A DNA stretch of 48,730 nucleotides from Rubritepida sp. (GCA_028291455.1 JAQGHY010000032.1:1-48730); one strand, 5' to 3'; counted from the first letter of the stretch, positions 1 through 9,663 are shown. Program-made: numbers and translations. The notes: generated by a model not told the origin, from the sequence alone.

Positions 1-1016
<1,016 letters not shown>

Positions 1017-1757
1017 GTGTTGAAGATTGAAGGCCTGACGGCGGAAATCGAGGGCAAGCAGATCCTGAAGGGGATCGACCTCGAAGTTCCGACGGGCGAA
1101 ATCCACGCCATCATGGGTCCGAACGGGTCGGGCAAGTCCACGCTCTCCTACGTGCTGAGCGGACGCGAGGGCTATGAGATCACCGGCGGTTCCGCGACCT
1201 TCAACGGCGTGGACCTGCTGTCCATGGAGCCGGAGGAGCGTGCGGCCTCCGGCCTGTTCCTCGCCTTCCAGTATCCGGTTGAGCTTCCCGGCGTAGGCAA
1301 TGCCAATTTCCTCCGCACGGCGCTGAACGCCATCCGGAAGTCCAAGGGCGAGCCGGAAATCGACGCGATGCAGTTCCTGAAGCTCGCCCGCACCAAGCTG
1401 AAGACGCTGCAGATGGCCGACGACATGCTGAAGCGCAACGTCAATGTCGGCTTCTCCGGCGGCGAGAAGAAGCGCAACGAGGTGCTGCAGATGGCACTGC
1501 TGGAGCCTTCGCTCGCCATCCTGGACGAGACGGATTCCGGTCTGGACATCGACGCGCTGAAGATCGTAGCCGATGGCGTGAACGCCATGCGCGGCCCGGG
1601 TTTTTCCGCCCTCGTCATCACCCATTACCAGCGCCTGCTGGACTACATCGTGCCCGACCGCGTGCATGTTCTAATCGGTGGCCGCATCGTGAAGTCCGGC
1701 GGCAAGGAGCTCGCCCTGGAGCTGGAGGCGGAGGGCTACGCGAAGGTGGCGGCATGA
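1017..1757 (+). CDS. sufC: SufC, Fe-S assembly ATPase
   Basis: SufC is the ABC-type ATPase that drives conformational change in the SufBC2D scaffold. The 246-residue protein has Walker A GPNGSGKS at residues 34-41, Q-loop Gln in FQYP near 85, signature SGGEKKR near 147-153, Walker B LAILDE at 166-171 followed by TDSGLD, and the H-loop His in ITHYQRLL at about 203. The signature SGGEKKR rather than LSGGQ is characteristic of SufC. It starts with GTG directly after the sufB stop; GGGAG about ten bases upstream serves as ribosome-binding site. Its stop overlaps the sufD ATG by four bases (ATGA), which suggests translational coupling. Confidence 0.97.
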   Translation: MLKIEGLTAEIEGKQILKGIDLEVPTGEIHAIMGPNGSGKSTLSYVLSGREGYEITGGSATFNGVDLLSMEPEERAASGLFLAFQYPVELPGVGNANFLRTALNAIRKSKGEPEIDAMQFLKLARTKLKTLQMADDMLKRNVNVGFSGGEKKRNEVLQMALLEPSLAILDETDSGLDIDALKIVADGVNAMRGPGFSALVITHYQRLLDYIVPDRVHVLIGGRIVKSGGKELALELEAEGYAKVAA

Positions 1758-3034
1758 GCGCGCAACCCTCTGGCGCCACCGCCTTCCTCGCGCGCTTCGA
1801 CGGGCTGCGCGATCACCTCCCTGGCGGCCGTCTGCCCTGGGTGGCGAAGCTGCGTGCCGACGCCGCCGAAGCCTTCCGGGCGGCTGGCCTGCCCGGCCGC
1901 CGCGTCGAGGCGTGGCGCTACACCGATCTCGCGCCCATCGCGCAGGCGGGCTTCACCGAGGCGCTGACCTTCGTGGACGAGGCCCCTGCCCTGCCGCCGA
2001 TGCGCGCGCCGTATCGCGCTGTCTTCGTGGATGGCCGTTTCGCCGAAAGCCTGTCCGTCATGCCAGCCGGCTATCGCTGCGGCTCGCTCGCGGCCGGGTT
2101 GGACGGCGCTGAATTCCTGCTGGGAACGTTGGCGCAGCCGCTGCCGCTGGTAGCGCTGAACACCATGCTGTTCGAGGACGGCCTGCTGCTCGACCTCCCC
2201 GCCGGCCAGGATGGCGGCGTGCTGGAACTGCTCAGCATCGCCAGCCACACCGGCCGGCCGATCGCCTTCCATCCGCGCCACCTGATCCGGCTCGGCGCGG
2301 GCGCTTCGCTCACGTTGATCGAGACCAGCCTCGGCCCCGCCGAGGCCGCCTATCTGCACAATCCAGTCTACGAGATCGGCATCGGCGCCGATGCGAAGCT
2401 CTCCCATGTGCGTATCCAGCGCGAGGGACGTTCTGGCTTCCAGCTCGCCACAGTCCTCGCGGCGGTTCAGGCGGGCGGCGTCTACGACAACTTCACGCTG
2501 AACGCCGGCGCTCGCCTGGTTCGCAACGAAATCCACACGGCGCTGCTCGGGCCCAAGGCCGCCTGCCACATGAATGGAGCGCAGCTCGCGGGCGACGGCC
2601 AGCACGCGGATACGACCACCTTCCTCGACCACGCCGCCCCCGATTGCGCCAGCCGCCAGACCTACAAGACGGTCCTCGCCGGCAAGTCGCGCGGCGTCTT
2701 CCAGGGCAAGATCCTGGTGCGCCAGGCGGCGCAACGTACCGACGGCTACCAGATGAACCAGGCGCTGCTGCTCTCGGACGATGCCGAGATCGATGCCAAG
2801 CCGCAGCTGGAAATCTACGCCGACGACGTGAAGTGCAGCCACGGCGCCACCGTCGGTGCGCTGGACGAAGCGCAGCTCTTCTATCTCCGCGCCCGCGGCA
2901 TCCCCGCCGAGCAGGCGCGCGCCATGCTGGTCCAGGCCTTCCTGGTCGAGGCCATCGAAGGCGTGACGGACCCGATCGCCCAGGCGGCACTTGCCGAGGC
3001 GACGGATGGCTGGTGGGAACGCGAGGCGGCCTGA
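1754..3034 (+). CDS. sufD: SufD, Fe-S scaffold partner of SufB
   Basis: SufD pairs with SufB in the SufBC2D scaffold and helps iron acquisition. The 426-residue protein has the N-terminal helical segment with the RRVEAWRYTDLAPI motif around residues 40-55, a typical SufD signature, and the C-terminal SufBD beta-helix fold ending in CSHGATVGALDEAQLFYLRARGI, which parallels the SufB C-terminus. The HADTTTFLDH segment around residue 285 is also conserved. It overlaps sufC by ATGA, and the next gene sufS starts three bases after its stop. Length is normal for the family. Confidence 0.96.
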   Translation: MSAQPSGATAFLARFDGLRDHLPGGRLPWVAKLRADAAEAFRAAGLPGRRVEAWRYTDLAPIAQAGFTEALTFVDEAPALPPMRAPYRAVFVDGRFAESLSVMPAGYRCGSLAAGLDGAEFLLGTLAQPLPLVALNTMLFEDGLLLDLPAGQDGGVLELLSIASHTGRPIAFHPRHLIRLGAGASLTLIETSLGPAEAAYLHNPVYEIGIGADAKLSHVRIQREGRSGFQLATVLAAVQAGGVYDNFTLNAGARLVRNEIHTALLGPKAACHMNGAQLAGDGQHADTTTFLDHAAPDCASRQTYKTVLAGKSRGVFQGKILVRQAAQRTDGYQMNQALLLSDDAEIDAKPQLEIYADDVKCSHGATVGALDEAQLFYLRARGIPAEQARAMLVQAFLVEAIEGVTDPIAQAALAEATDGWWEREAA

Positions 3035-3036
3035 TC

Positions 3037-4284
3037 ATGGACACGAACATCGCCCGGACTTTCGACGTGAAGCGCCTGCGTCAGGATTTCCCGATCCTGG
3101 CCACGACGGTCCGCGGCAAACCGCTCACTTTCCTCGACAGCGGCGCCTCCGCACAGAAGCCGCGCCAGGTGATCGAGGCGATGACGCGCTGCATGGAGAC
3201 GGCCTATGCCAACGTCCATCGTGGCGCCTACCACCTGAGCGAAGCCGCGACCGAGAGCTATGAGGCCGCGCGCGTGGCCGTGCAGAACTTCATCGGCGCG
3301 GCCGAGCCGGAGGAGATCGTCTTCACCTCCAACAGCACCATGGCCATTAATCTGGTCGCGCACAGCTTCGGCCGGGGCATCCTAAAGCCCGGGCAATTCG
3401 TGCTGACCAGCGAGATGGAGCACCACGCCAACCTCGTGCCGTGGCAGATGCTGCGCGACGCCGGGCTCGGCATCGGCCTGCGCTATGTTCGGGTGACCGA
3501 AGGCGGCGAGCTCGACATGAACGACCTCGCGGCGAAGCTCGCCGACGGCAAGGTCGGCCTTGTCGCCATCACGCATATGTCCAACGTGCTGGGCACCGTC
3601 ACCCCCGCCGCGCGCATCGTGAAGATGGCGCATGAGGCCGGTGCGAAGGTGCTCTTCGACGGCAGCCAGGCCGTGGTTCACCGTCATGTCGACGTCGCTG
3701 CGCTGGATGCCGATTTCTACGTCTTCACCGGTCATAAGCTCTACGGCCCCACCGGGATCGGCGTGCTCTACGGCAAGCGCAAGCTGCTCGATGCCATGCC
3801 GCCCTTCCTCGGCGGCGGCGACATGATCGAGAGCGTGACGCTGGAACGCACCACCTACGCCGCGGCACCCGCGCGCTTCGAGGCTGGAACGCCGGCGATC
3901 ATCGAGGCCGTCGGCCTGCACGCCGCCATAGACTACGTCACCGCCATCGGCATGGACGCGATCGAGGCGCATGAGCGCGCGCTGGTGGAGCATGCCATGC
4001 GCGTCCTCCCTGGGGTCGAGGGGCTGCGGCTGCTCGGCGCGGCGCAGGATCGCGGCGGCGTCTTCTCCTTCGCGCTGGAGGGCGTGCACCCGCACGATCT
4101 CTCCACCTATCTCGACCGCTCGGGCATCTGCGTCCGGGCCGGGCGCCATTGCGCCGAGCCGCTGCATGCGCGCTTCGCCGTCGATGGCGGCACGACGCGG
4201 GCCTCCTTCGGCCTCTACACGACGCCTGAGGAAATCGACCTGCTGGCGGAGAAGCTGGTGGATGCGCGGAGGTTCTTCGCGTGA
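3037..4284 (+). CDS. sufS: SufS, group II cysteine desulfurase
   Basis: SufS is a PLP-dependent cysteine desulfurase that supplies persulfide sulfur to SufU and the scaffold. I place the start at ATG 3037, three bases after the sufD stop, giving 415 residues; the frame is open far upstream but that part is out of frame with sufD and has no homology. The PLP lysine is K234 in TGHKLYGPTG, the PLP-stacking His is H130 in EMEHHANLVPW, and the catalytic Cys is C372 in RAGRHCAEPLH. The surroundings of C372 and the RAGRHC motif place it in the SufS/CsdA group rather than the IscS group. It overlaps sufU by GTGA. Confidence 0.97.
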   Translation: MDTNIARTFDVKRLRQDFPILATTVRGKPLTFLDSGASAQKPRQVIEAMTRCMETAYANVHRGAYHLSEAATESYEAARVAVQNFIGAAEPEEIVFTSNSTMAINLVAHSFGRGILKPGQFVLTSEMEHHANLVPWQMLRDAGLGIGLRYVRVTEGGELDMNDLAAKLADGKVGLVAITHMSNVLGTVTPAARIVKMAHEAGAKVLFDGSQAVVHRHVDVAALDADFYVFTGHKLYGPTGIGVLYGKRKLLDAMPPFLGGGDMIESVTLERTTYAAAPARFEAGTPAIIEAVGLHAAIDYVTAIGMDAIEAHERALVEHAMRVLPGVEGLRLLGAAQDRGGVFSFALEGVHPHDLSTYLDRSGICVRAGRHCAEPLHARFAVDGGTTRASFGLYTTPEEIDLLAEKLVDARRFFA

Positions 4285-4739
4285 GCTCAGGGGCGGAGGA
4301 CATCCAGGACCTCTACTCCACCACGCTGCGAGATCTCGCCCGCAACCCCGCCCACCGCGGCAAGCTGGACAATGCCGCCGCGACGGCGCGGGGCGACAAT
4401 CCGATGTGCGGCGATCGCGTCGACATCTTCTTGAACTTCGACGGGCCGCGCATAGGTGAGACACGCTTCGTCGCCCGAGGCTGCGAGATCTGCCAGGCCA
4501 GCGCAGCGATGCTGGCCGAAATGGTCCCAGGCAAGTCGCCCGACGAGGCGCGAGCCCTGGGCGAGGGCGTGAAGACCATGGCCAGGACCGGCCAGACGAA
4601 TGACAGCACCGGTGAAATGGCACGACTCTCCATCTTCGCGGTGGTGCATAAATTCCCGAGCCGCGTGAAATGCGCCACCTTGGCGTGGAGCGCACTCGAT
4701 GCCGCACTATCCGGCGTGAGGGAGACGAGCAGTGAGTGA
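4281..4739 (+). CDS. sufU: SufU-type sulfur acceptor (NifU-like N-terminal family)
   Basis: SufU accepts sulfur from SufS; in Bacillus subtilis it binds zinc through three Cys and one Asp and does so by metal-ligand swapping. This 152-residue protein shows C43-G-D45, C68 in RGCEICQAS, and C131 in RVKCATLAW, which match the known ligands, plus a spare Cys at 71. The long segment between the second and third ligands (about residues 85-125) is the SufU-specific insertion that separates it from IscU scaffolds. Start is GTG 4281, overlapping the sufS stop. No SufE is seen in the window, so SufU is probably the sulfur relay here. Its stop lies inside the start of sufT (8-base overlap). Confidence 0.92.
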   Translation: MSSGAEDIQDLYSTTLRDLARNPAHRGKLDNAAATARGDNPMCGDRVDIFLNFDGPRIGETRFVARGCEICQASAAMLAEMVPGKSPDEARALGEGVKTMARTGQTNDSTGEMARLSIFAVVHKFPSRVKCATLAWSALDAALSGVRETSSE

Positions 4740-5088
4740 CAATGCCACCCATGGTAGCTGGACGCCCGAGGGCGAAGCGCTGCCGCCGGTCACCGAGGAA
4801 GGCGTCATCGCCGCCCTCAAGACCGTCTTCGATCCGGAGATTCCGGTGGATATCTACGAGCTCGGCCTGATCTACGCGATCGAGCACGGCGACGACGGCA
4901 AGGTGAAGGTGGAAATGACGCTCACCACGCCCTCCTGCCCCTCCGCGCAGGAACTGCCGAGCATGGCCGAGGAGGCCATCCGCCAGGTGCCGGGCGTTAC
5001 GGAATGCACCGTCGAAATCGTCTGGGATCCGCCCTGGGACCAGTCGCGCATGAGCGAAGACGCTCGCCTCGCGCTCAACATGTACTGA
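4732..5088 (+). CDS. sufT: SufT, MIP18/DUF59-family Fe-S assembly factor
   Basis: SufT proteins are small DUF59 (MIP18) family auxiliary factors that help mature Fe-S proteins under high demand. The 118-residue sequence has the family motif DPEIPVDIYELGLIY at residues 34-48 and the conserved Cys in TTPSCPSAQ at residue 69, followed by VEIVWDPPWDQSRMSEDAR, typical of the SUF-associated subgroup. Start is GTG 4732, overlapping sufU by eight bases; no other start fits the conserved region as well. The next gene sufA follows after 12 bases. Confidence 0.94.
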   Translation: MSDNATHGSWTPEGEALPPVTEEGVIAALKTVFDPEIPVDIYELGLIYAIEHGDDGKVKVEMTLTTPSCPSAQELPSMAEEAIRQVPGVTECTVEIVWDPPWDQSRMSEDARLALNMY

Positions 5089-5100
5089 AGGAGACACGCG

Positions 5101-5469
5101 ATGAGCACCACCACCGCCGCCCCGCGCGTCAAGCGCGAATTGCCGCCGCTGATGAGCCTCTCCGAGAGCGCGGCGGAGCGCCTGCGCGCGCTTTACGCCA
5201 AGGCCGAGGAAGGCAAGCTCCTGCACATCGGCGTGAAGACCAAGGGCTGCTCCGGCATGGCCTATGACCTCGATTTCGTGGATCAGGCCGGTCCCGGCGA
5301 CGAGCGGGTTACAGACAAAGGCATCACGATCCTGGTGGACCGCAAGGCCAGCCTCTACCTCATCGGGACGATGATGGATTACGAGGTTAAGGCCATGAGC
5401 GCGGGCTTCGTCTTCGTGAATCCGAACGAAAAGGGCCGGTGCGGCTGCGGTGAATCGTTCCATGTGTGA
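5101..5469 (+). CDS. sufA: SufA/IscA-type A-type Fe-S carrier
   Basis: A-type carriers receive Fe-S clusters from the scaffold and pass them to target proteins. The 122-residue protein carries the three ligand cysteines at C50 (KGCSGM), C114 and C116 (GRCGCGESF), in the spacing of the HesB/IscA family. ATG 5101 is preceded by AAGGAGA, a strong ribosome-binding site. It is the last gene of the SUF operon; its stop codon forms part of a perfect 9-bp hairpin. Whether it should be called SufA or ErpA/IscA cannot be settled by sequence alone, but operon position favours SufA. Confidence 0.93.
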   Translation: MSTTTAAPRVKRELPPLMSLSESAAERLRALYAKAEEGKLLHIGVKTKGCSGMAYDLDFVDQAGPGDERVTDKGITILVDRKASLYLIGTMMDYEVKAMSAGFVFVNPNEKGRCGCGESFHV

Positions 5470-5488
5470 TCCTCGCTAAAGCGAGGAT
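5469..5488 (+). terminator. Hairpin at the end of the SUF operon
   Basis: ATCCTCGCT and AGCGAGGAT form a perfect 9-bp inverted repeat with a two-base centre; the left arm begins on the last base of the sufA stop codon. There is no run of T after it, so it may be a weak intrinsic terminator or an mRNA 3'-end stabiliser for the suf transcript. Confidence 0.55.
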
Positions 5489-5535
5489 TCCGCCGCCCTA
5501 CCTTCACGCATCGCCCGGCCCGTTCTAGCCTCCCG

Positions 5536-5549
5536 ACCGACCAATCGGT
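5536..5549. promoter_or_regulatory. Palindromic operator candidate upstream of the SDR/acyl-CoA operon
   Basis: ACCGA-CCAA-TCGGT is a perfect 5-bp inverted repeat ending 18 bases before the ATG at 5568 and just ahead of the GAGGAGGA ribosome-binding site. TetR-family repressors of acyl-CoA and fatty-acid genes often bind palindromes of this general ACCGACC type. That assignment is inference; no regulator gene is in the window. Confidence 0.4.
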
Positions 5550-5567
5550 AGAGGAGGAATCGCCGCA

Positions 5568-6476
5568 ATGATGCTCAAGGACAAAGTCGCCATCGTCACC
5601 GGAGCCGGTGGCGGAATCGGGCGCGAAATCGCACTTGCCATGGCCGACGCCGGCGCCAAGGTCGTCATCAACGATATCGGCGCTTCGCTTGGCGGAGAGG
5701 GCTTTTCGACCTCCCCGGCCGAGCAGACCAAGGCCATCATCGAGCAGAAGGGCGGCCAGGCCGCCATCAGCACCGAGAGCGTGGCCGATTGGGATAGTGC
5801 CAGGAAGATCGTGCAGACCGCGATCGACGCCTTCGGCCGCGTGGATATCGTGGTCAACAATGCGGGCATCCTGCGCGACCAGATCTTCCATCGCATGTCG
5901 GCGGACGAGTGGCTCTCCGTTATCAACGTCCACTTGAACGGCAGCTTCTTCGTGAGCCGCGCAGCGGCCGAGCATTTCCGCAAGCAGGAAAGCGGCAGCT
6001 ACGTCCACATCACCAGCACGAGCGGCCTCATCGGCAACTTCGGGCAGGCGAATTATTCCGCGGCCAAGCTCGGCATCGTCGCGCTGTCCAAGTCCATTGC
6101 GCTCGATATGAAGCGCTACAACGTGCGCTCCAACTGCCTCGCGCCTTTTGCCTGGTCGCGCATGACGAGCTCCATCCCGGCCGAGACGCCGGAGCAGAAG
6201 GCTCGCGTCGAGCGGCTGATGAAGATGGGCCCGGAGAAGAACGCGCCGCTGGCCGTCTTCCTCGCCTCGGATGCCGCAAAGGAAGTGTCGGGCCAGATCT
6301 TCGCGCCCCGCATGCATGAGCTGTTCCTGTTCAGCCAAAACCGCCCGATCAAATCCGTGCACAGCGAGCTGGGCTGGACGCCGGAGAAGATCGCCGAGAT
6401 CGCGCTGCCCGCCTTTCGTTCGAGCTTCGTGCCCGAGGAACGCTCGGGCGACGTGTTCAGCTGGGATCCCGTCTGA
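5568..6476 (+). CDS. SDR-family dehydrogenase, MFE-2/HSD17B4-like
   Basis: This is a 302-residue short-chain dehydrogenase/reductase. The cofactor motif TGAGGGIG is near residue 11-18, NNAG near 98-101, and the catalytic residues are intact: Ser in HITSTSGL, Tyr and Lys in YSAAK. The C-terminal extension of about 60 residues after the Rossmann core, ending SGDVFSWDPV, resembles the 3-hydroxyacyl-CoA dehydrogenase part of multifunctional enzyme type 2, so a 3-hydroxyacyl-CoA or related substrate is likely. A strong GAGGAGGA site precedes the ATG; a second in-frame ATG follows immediately at 5571. The next gene, an acyl-CoA dehydrogenase, starts two bases after its stop, consistent with a beta-oxidation-like pathway. 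Confidence 0.88.
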   Translation: MMLKDKVAIVTGAGGGIGREIALAMADAGAKVVINDIGASLGGEGFSTSPAEQTKAIIEQKGGQAAISTESVADWDSARKIVQTAIDAFGRVDIVVNNAGILRDQIFHRMSADEWLSVINVHLNGSFFVSRAAAEHFRKQESGSYVHITSTSGLIGNFGQANYSAAKLGIVALSKSIALDMKRYNVRSNCLAPFAWSRMTSSIPAETPEQKARVERLMKMGPEKNAPLAVFLASDAAKEVSGQIFAPRMHELFLFSQNRPIKSVHSELGWTPEKIAEIALPAFRSSFVPEERSGDVFSWDPV

Positions 6477-6478
6477 CC

Positions 6479-7630
6479 GTGGATTTCCGTCTCGACGAGG
6501 AACAGTCAGCTTTCCAATCGGTGGTGCGCGGCTTTGCCGAGCGCCACCTGGCGGAGGGTGCTGTCGAACGCGCGCATACCGTGGGCTTCCCGTGGGATGT
6601 GGCGAAGCGGATGGCCGACCAGGGCCTCTTCGGGATCATGCTGCCGGAAGAGGATGGCGGCGCCGGCGGCACGGTGTTCGATGCCGTGCTGGCGATGGAG
6701 CAGATCGCCCAGGTCTGCCCGCGCAGCGCCGATGTCCTGCAGGCCGGGAACTTCGGCGCCTTCCGGACCTTTGCGGAATATGCATCGCCTTATCAGAAGG
6801 AGCGGTTCTTCAAGCCGCTCCTGGCCGGCGAGGCGGTAGCCGCCGTCGGCATGACGGAGCCGGATGCGGGCTCCGCCCTCACGGATCTCAAGACGAACTG
6901 CACGCCCGACGGCGATGGCTGGCGGCTGAACGGCCAGAAGGTCTTCACCACCAATAGCTCAGAGGCGAGTGTCTTCGTCATCTACTGCCGCTTCGGGCCC
7001 GGTGTCGGCGGCATCGGCTCGGTGCTGGTGGAGCGCGGGATGGAGGGTTTTCGCCTCGGCAAACCCAGCCTCTACATGAATGACGAGGAGTGGTGCGCCC
7101 TCTACTTCGACGACGTCTATATCTCGCCCGAGATGGTGCTGCTCGGCCCCGGCGGCTTCAAGAAGCAGATCGGCGGCTTCAATGTCGAGCGCGTGGGCAA
7201 TACCACGCGGGCGCTGGCGCTGGGCGAATACTGCTTCTCGGCAGCGCGCGAGCACGCGATGACGCGCACGCAGTTCGGCCGCAAGCTCATGGAGTCCCAA
7301 GGCCTGCAGTGGAAGTTCGCGGAGATGCGGGTGGCGCTGGATAGCGCGCGGCTGCTGCTCTATCGCGCAGCAGTGAATGCCGGGCGCGGATTGCCGGATG
7401 CCCAGGAGGTCGCGCTCGCCAAATATGCCTGCAACCAGGCGGGTTGGATGGCTTCGAACGAGTCCATGCAGGTGATGGGCGGCATGGGCTATTCGAAGGA
7501 CCTCCTGATCGAATACTGCGTCCGCCGCACGCGCGGCTGGATGATCGCGGGCGGCAGCCTGGAGGTGTTGAAGAACCGCATCGCGGAGGGGGTCTTTGGG
7601 CAGAGCTTTTCACAGAGGCCGCCGAAATGA
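6479..7630 (+). CDS. Acyl-CoA dehydrogenase family protein
   Basis: An FAD-dependent acyl-CoA dehydrogenase of 383 residues that would introduce the alpha-beta double bond into an acyl-CoA. Family blocks are present: helical N-terminal domain, FAD-binding GMTEPDAGSAL near residue 124-134, KVFTTNSSEAS near 154-164, the RTQFGRKL segment near 263-270 and MQVMGGMGYSKD near 330-341. The usual catalytic Glu in the C-terminal IYEGT motif is replaced: the segment reads IAGGS (residues 356-360, Gly at 358). A Glu is present at residue 237 in GFNVER, the position used by isovaleryl- and long-chain acyl-CoA dehydrogenases. Start is GTG 6479; the stop overlaps the next gene by ATGA. Confidence 0.9.
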   Translation: MDFRLDEEQSAFQSVVRGFAERHLAEGAVERAHTVGFPWDVAKRMADQGLFGIMLPEEDGGAGGTVFDAVLAMEQIAQVCPRSADVLQAGNFGAFRTFAEYASPYQKERFFKPLLAGEAVAAVGMTEPDAGSALTDLKTNCTPDGDGWRLNGQKVFTTNSSEASVFVIYCRFGPGVGGIGSVLVERGMEGFRLGKPSLYMNDEEWCALYFDDVYISPEMVLLGPGGFKKQIGGFNVERVGNTTRALALGEYCFSAAREHAMTRTQFGRKLMESQGLQWKFAEMRVALDSARLLLYRAAVNAGRGLPDAQEVALAKYACNQAGWMASNESMQVMGGMGYSKDLLIEYCVRRTRGWMIAGGSLEVLKNRIAEGVFGQSFSQRPPK

Positions 7631-9663
7631 AGGCGCTCCTGGCACCGGCCAGCATCGCGCTGATCGGTGCCTCTGGCGACCCCGCACGGCTTACGGCGCG
7701 GGCGCAGATCTACTTGCGCAAGCATGGCTATGCGGGCGCACTTTACCCGGTGAATCCGCGCTCGGCCGAGGTGCTGGGCGAGAAGGCCTATGCCCGCGTC
7801 GAGGACATCCCGGCCGAGATCGACTTCGCCTACATCCTGCTCGGCACGGAGCAGGTGGAATCGCAGATCGCCGCCGTAGCAGCCAAAGGCGCGAAGGTGG
7901 CCTGCATCCTTGCCGATGGCTTTGCCGAGGCGGGGCCGGCCGGCCTTGCCCTGCAGGAGCGTTGCCTGGCAGCGGCCAAGGCCGCCGGGCTGCGGCTGCT
8001 CGGCCCCAATTCCATGGGCATCATCAACATCCCCGCGAAGATCGCAGCCAGCGTGAACGCGGCGCTGGAGGCGGAGACGCTGCCCCTCGGGCGGCTCGCG
8101 CTGGTCAGCCAGTCCGGCTCCATGCTTGGCGCCATCATGAGCCGTGGGGCCGCGCGCGGCCTCGGCTTTAGCCATATGATCGCCACGGGCAACGAGGCCG
8201 ACCTGACCGCGGGCGAGATCGCCGCCATGCTGGTCGAAGACCCCGGCGTGGATGCGGTGATGCTGTTCCTGGAGGCGATCCGCGCGCCGGAGCAGTTCGC
8301 ACGCGCCGCCGCGCTTGCGCATCGCGCGGGCAAGCCGCTGATTGCCTACAAGCTCGGCCGCTCCTCCTTCGGTGCCGAGCTGGCCACCAGCCACACCGGC
8401 GCACTTGCCGGCAGCGATGCCGCCGCCGAGGCGTTCTTCCGCGCCCACGGCATCCTGCGCGCGACCATGCTGGAAAGCTTTCTGGAGCTCCCCGCCCTGG
8501 TTCTCGGCCGTAAGCCGCTGGTGAACGCGCATCGTGCCGTCTCGGTGCTGACGACCACGGGCGGTGGCGGCGCGATGGTGGTGGATGCGCTTGGCGTCGC
8601 GGGCATCGAGGCGCGCGCACCGGATGCGGCCGCCGCCGAAAAGCTGCATGCCGTCGGCATGCAGGCCCATGGCCGCCTCCTCGACATGACGCTCGCCGGC
8701 ACCAAGCCGGAGCGGATCGAGGCCGCGATCACCGCACTTGCCACCGCACAAGACACGGACGCGGTGATCCCCGTCATCGGTTCCTCCGCACAGTTCCGCC
8801 CCGCCGATGCCGTCGCTGGGATCCTGCGCGGGCGTGATGCGGCGGGCGGCGGCAAGCCCATCGCGGCTTTCCTTGTGCCGCAGGCCGATGCCTCGCTGGA
8901 CCTGCTCGCGGAGGCGGGCATTCCCGCCTTTCGCACGCCCGAAAGCCTGGCCGACGCCATGCGCGCCTATCTCAACTGGCAGGGCCCCAATCCGCCGGCA
9001 TCCCTGCCCGCGCCAGAGATTACGCTGCCAGAGGCGCCCGATGAGGCGGATGCGCGCGATCTCTTCGCCGCCCTCGGCCTCGCCACCCCCTTTGCGCGCA
9101 TGCGGACCCCGGCGGATATCCCGGACGACATGCGCTACCCGGTTGCGCTGAAAATCCTCTCGCCGGACATCGCGCATAAAACAGAGATGGGCGGTGTCGC
9201 GCTCAACATCCCCGACGCGGATGCGCTGCGTGAGGCCGCGACGAAGATGGGCGCGACCGTAGCCGTTGCCGCGCTGGATGCGCGCCTCACCGGCTTCCTC
9301 GTCCAGCCCATGGCGCGCGGCCTCGCCGAGGTCATCCTCGGCTTCCGGCGCGATCCCGAGGTCGGCCCCGTCGTGCTGCTCGGCGCCGGCGGCGTGCTGG
9401 CGGAGCTGCATCGCGACGTGACGCTCCGCCTCGCCCCAGTCGACGAGGCCGGTGCGCGATCGATGATCGCGGACGTCCGTGCCCTTCGCGTCATCGAGGG
9501 CTGGCGCGGCCTGCCGCGCGGTGATGTGGAGGCGCTGGTCCGGGCCATCGTCGCCGTCTCGCGGCTCGCCGCCCTGCCGGAAATCCGCGAGGCGGAGATC
9601 AATCCGCTGATGATTCACGAGAGCGGCGTCACCGTCGCCGATGCCTGGGTGGTGCGCCAATGA
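7627..9663 (+). CDS. Acyl-CoA synthetase (NDP-forming), fused alpha-beta
   Basis: A 678-residue single-chain acid-CoA ligase of the ADP-forming acetyl-CoA synthetase family, which interconverts acid + CoA + ATP and acyl-CoA + ADP + phosphate through a phosphohistidine. Order of domains: CoA-binding Rossmann (about 1-130, IALIGASGDP), succinyl-CoA-ligase-like (about 150-300) and a C-terminal ATP-grasp domain (about 480-678, with PVALKILSPDIAHKTEMGG). The catalytic His is H256 in SHTGALAGSDAA. ATG 7627 overlaps the acyl-CoA dehydrogenase stop, which fixes the start although the frame stays open upstream. Together with the two preceding genes it suggests activation and oxidation of an organic acid; the substrate cannot be told from sequence. 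Confidence 0.93.
   Translation: MKALLAPASIALIGASGDPARLTARAQIYLRKHGYAGALYPVNPRSAEVLGEKAYARVEDIPAEIDFAYILLGTEQVESQIAAVAAKGAKVACILADGFAEAGPAGLALQERCLAAAKAAGLRLLGPNSMGIINIPAKIAASVNAALEAETLPLGRLALVSQSGSMLGAIMSRGAARGLGFSHMIATGNEADLTAGEIAAMLVEDPGVDAVMLFLEAIRAPEQFARAAALAHRAGKPLIAYKLGRSSFGAELATSHTGALAGSDAAAEAFFRAHGILRATMLESFLELPALVLGRKPLVNAHRAVSVLTTTGGGGAMVVDALGVAGIEARAPDAAAAEKLHAVGMQAHGRLLDMTLAGTKPERIEAAITALATAQDTDAVIPVIGSSAQFRPADAVAGILRGRDAAGGGKPIAAFLVPQADASLDLLAEAGIPAFRTPESLADAMRAYLNWQGPNPPASLPAPEITLPEAPDEADARDLFAALGLATPFARMRTPADIPDDMRYPVALKILSPDIAHKTEMGGVALNIPDADALREAATKMGATVAVAALDARLTGFLVQPMARGLAEVILGFRRDPEVGPVVLLGAGGVLAELHRDVTLRLAPVDEAGARSMIADVRALRVIEGWRGLPRGDVEALVRAIVAVSRLAALPEIREAEINPLMIHESGVTVADAWVVRQ

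Noticed and set aside
1736-2842. A minus-strand open frame antisense to sufD
   Set aside because: No recognisable motif and the SufD reading is unambiguous.
3382-5463. A 693-codon open frame on the minus strand across sufS-sufA
   Set aside because: The plus strand holds four well-conserved SUF genes with active sites; the antisense frame shows no domain.
7489-9660. A 723-codon open frame on the minus strand
   Set aside because: Antisense to the acyl-CoA synthetase, whose phosphohistidine and ATP-grasp motifs are intact.
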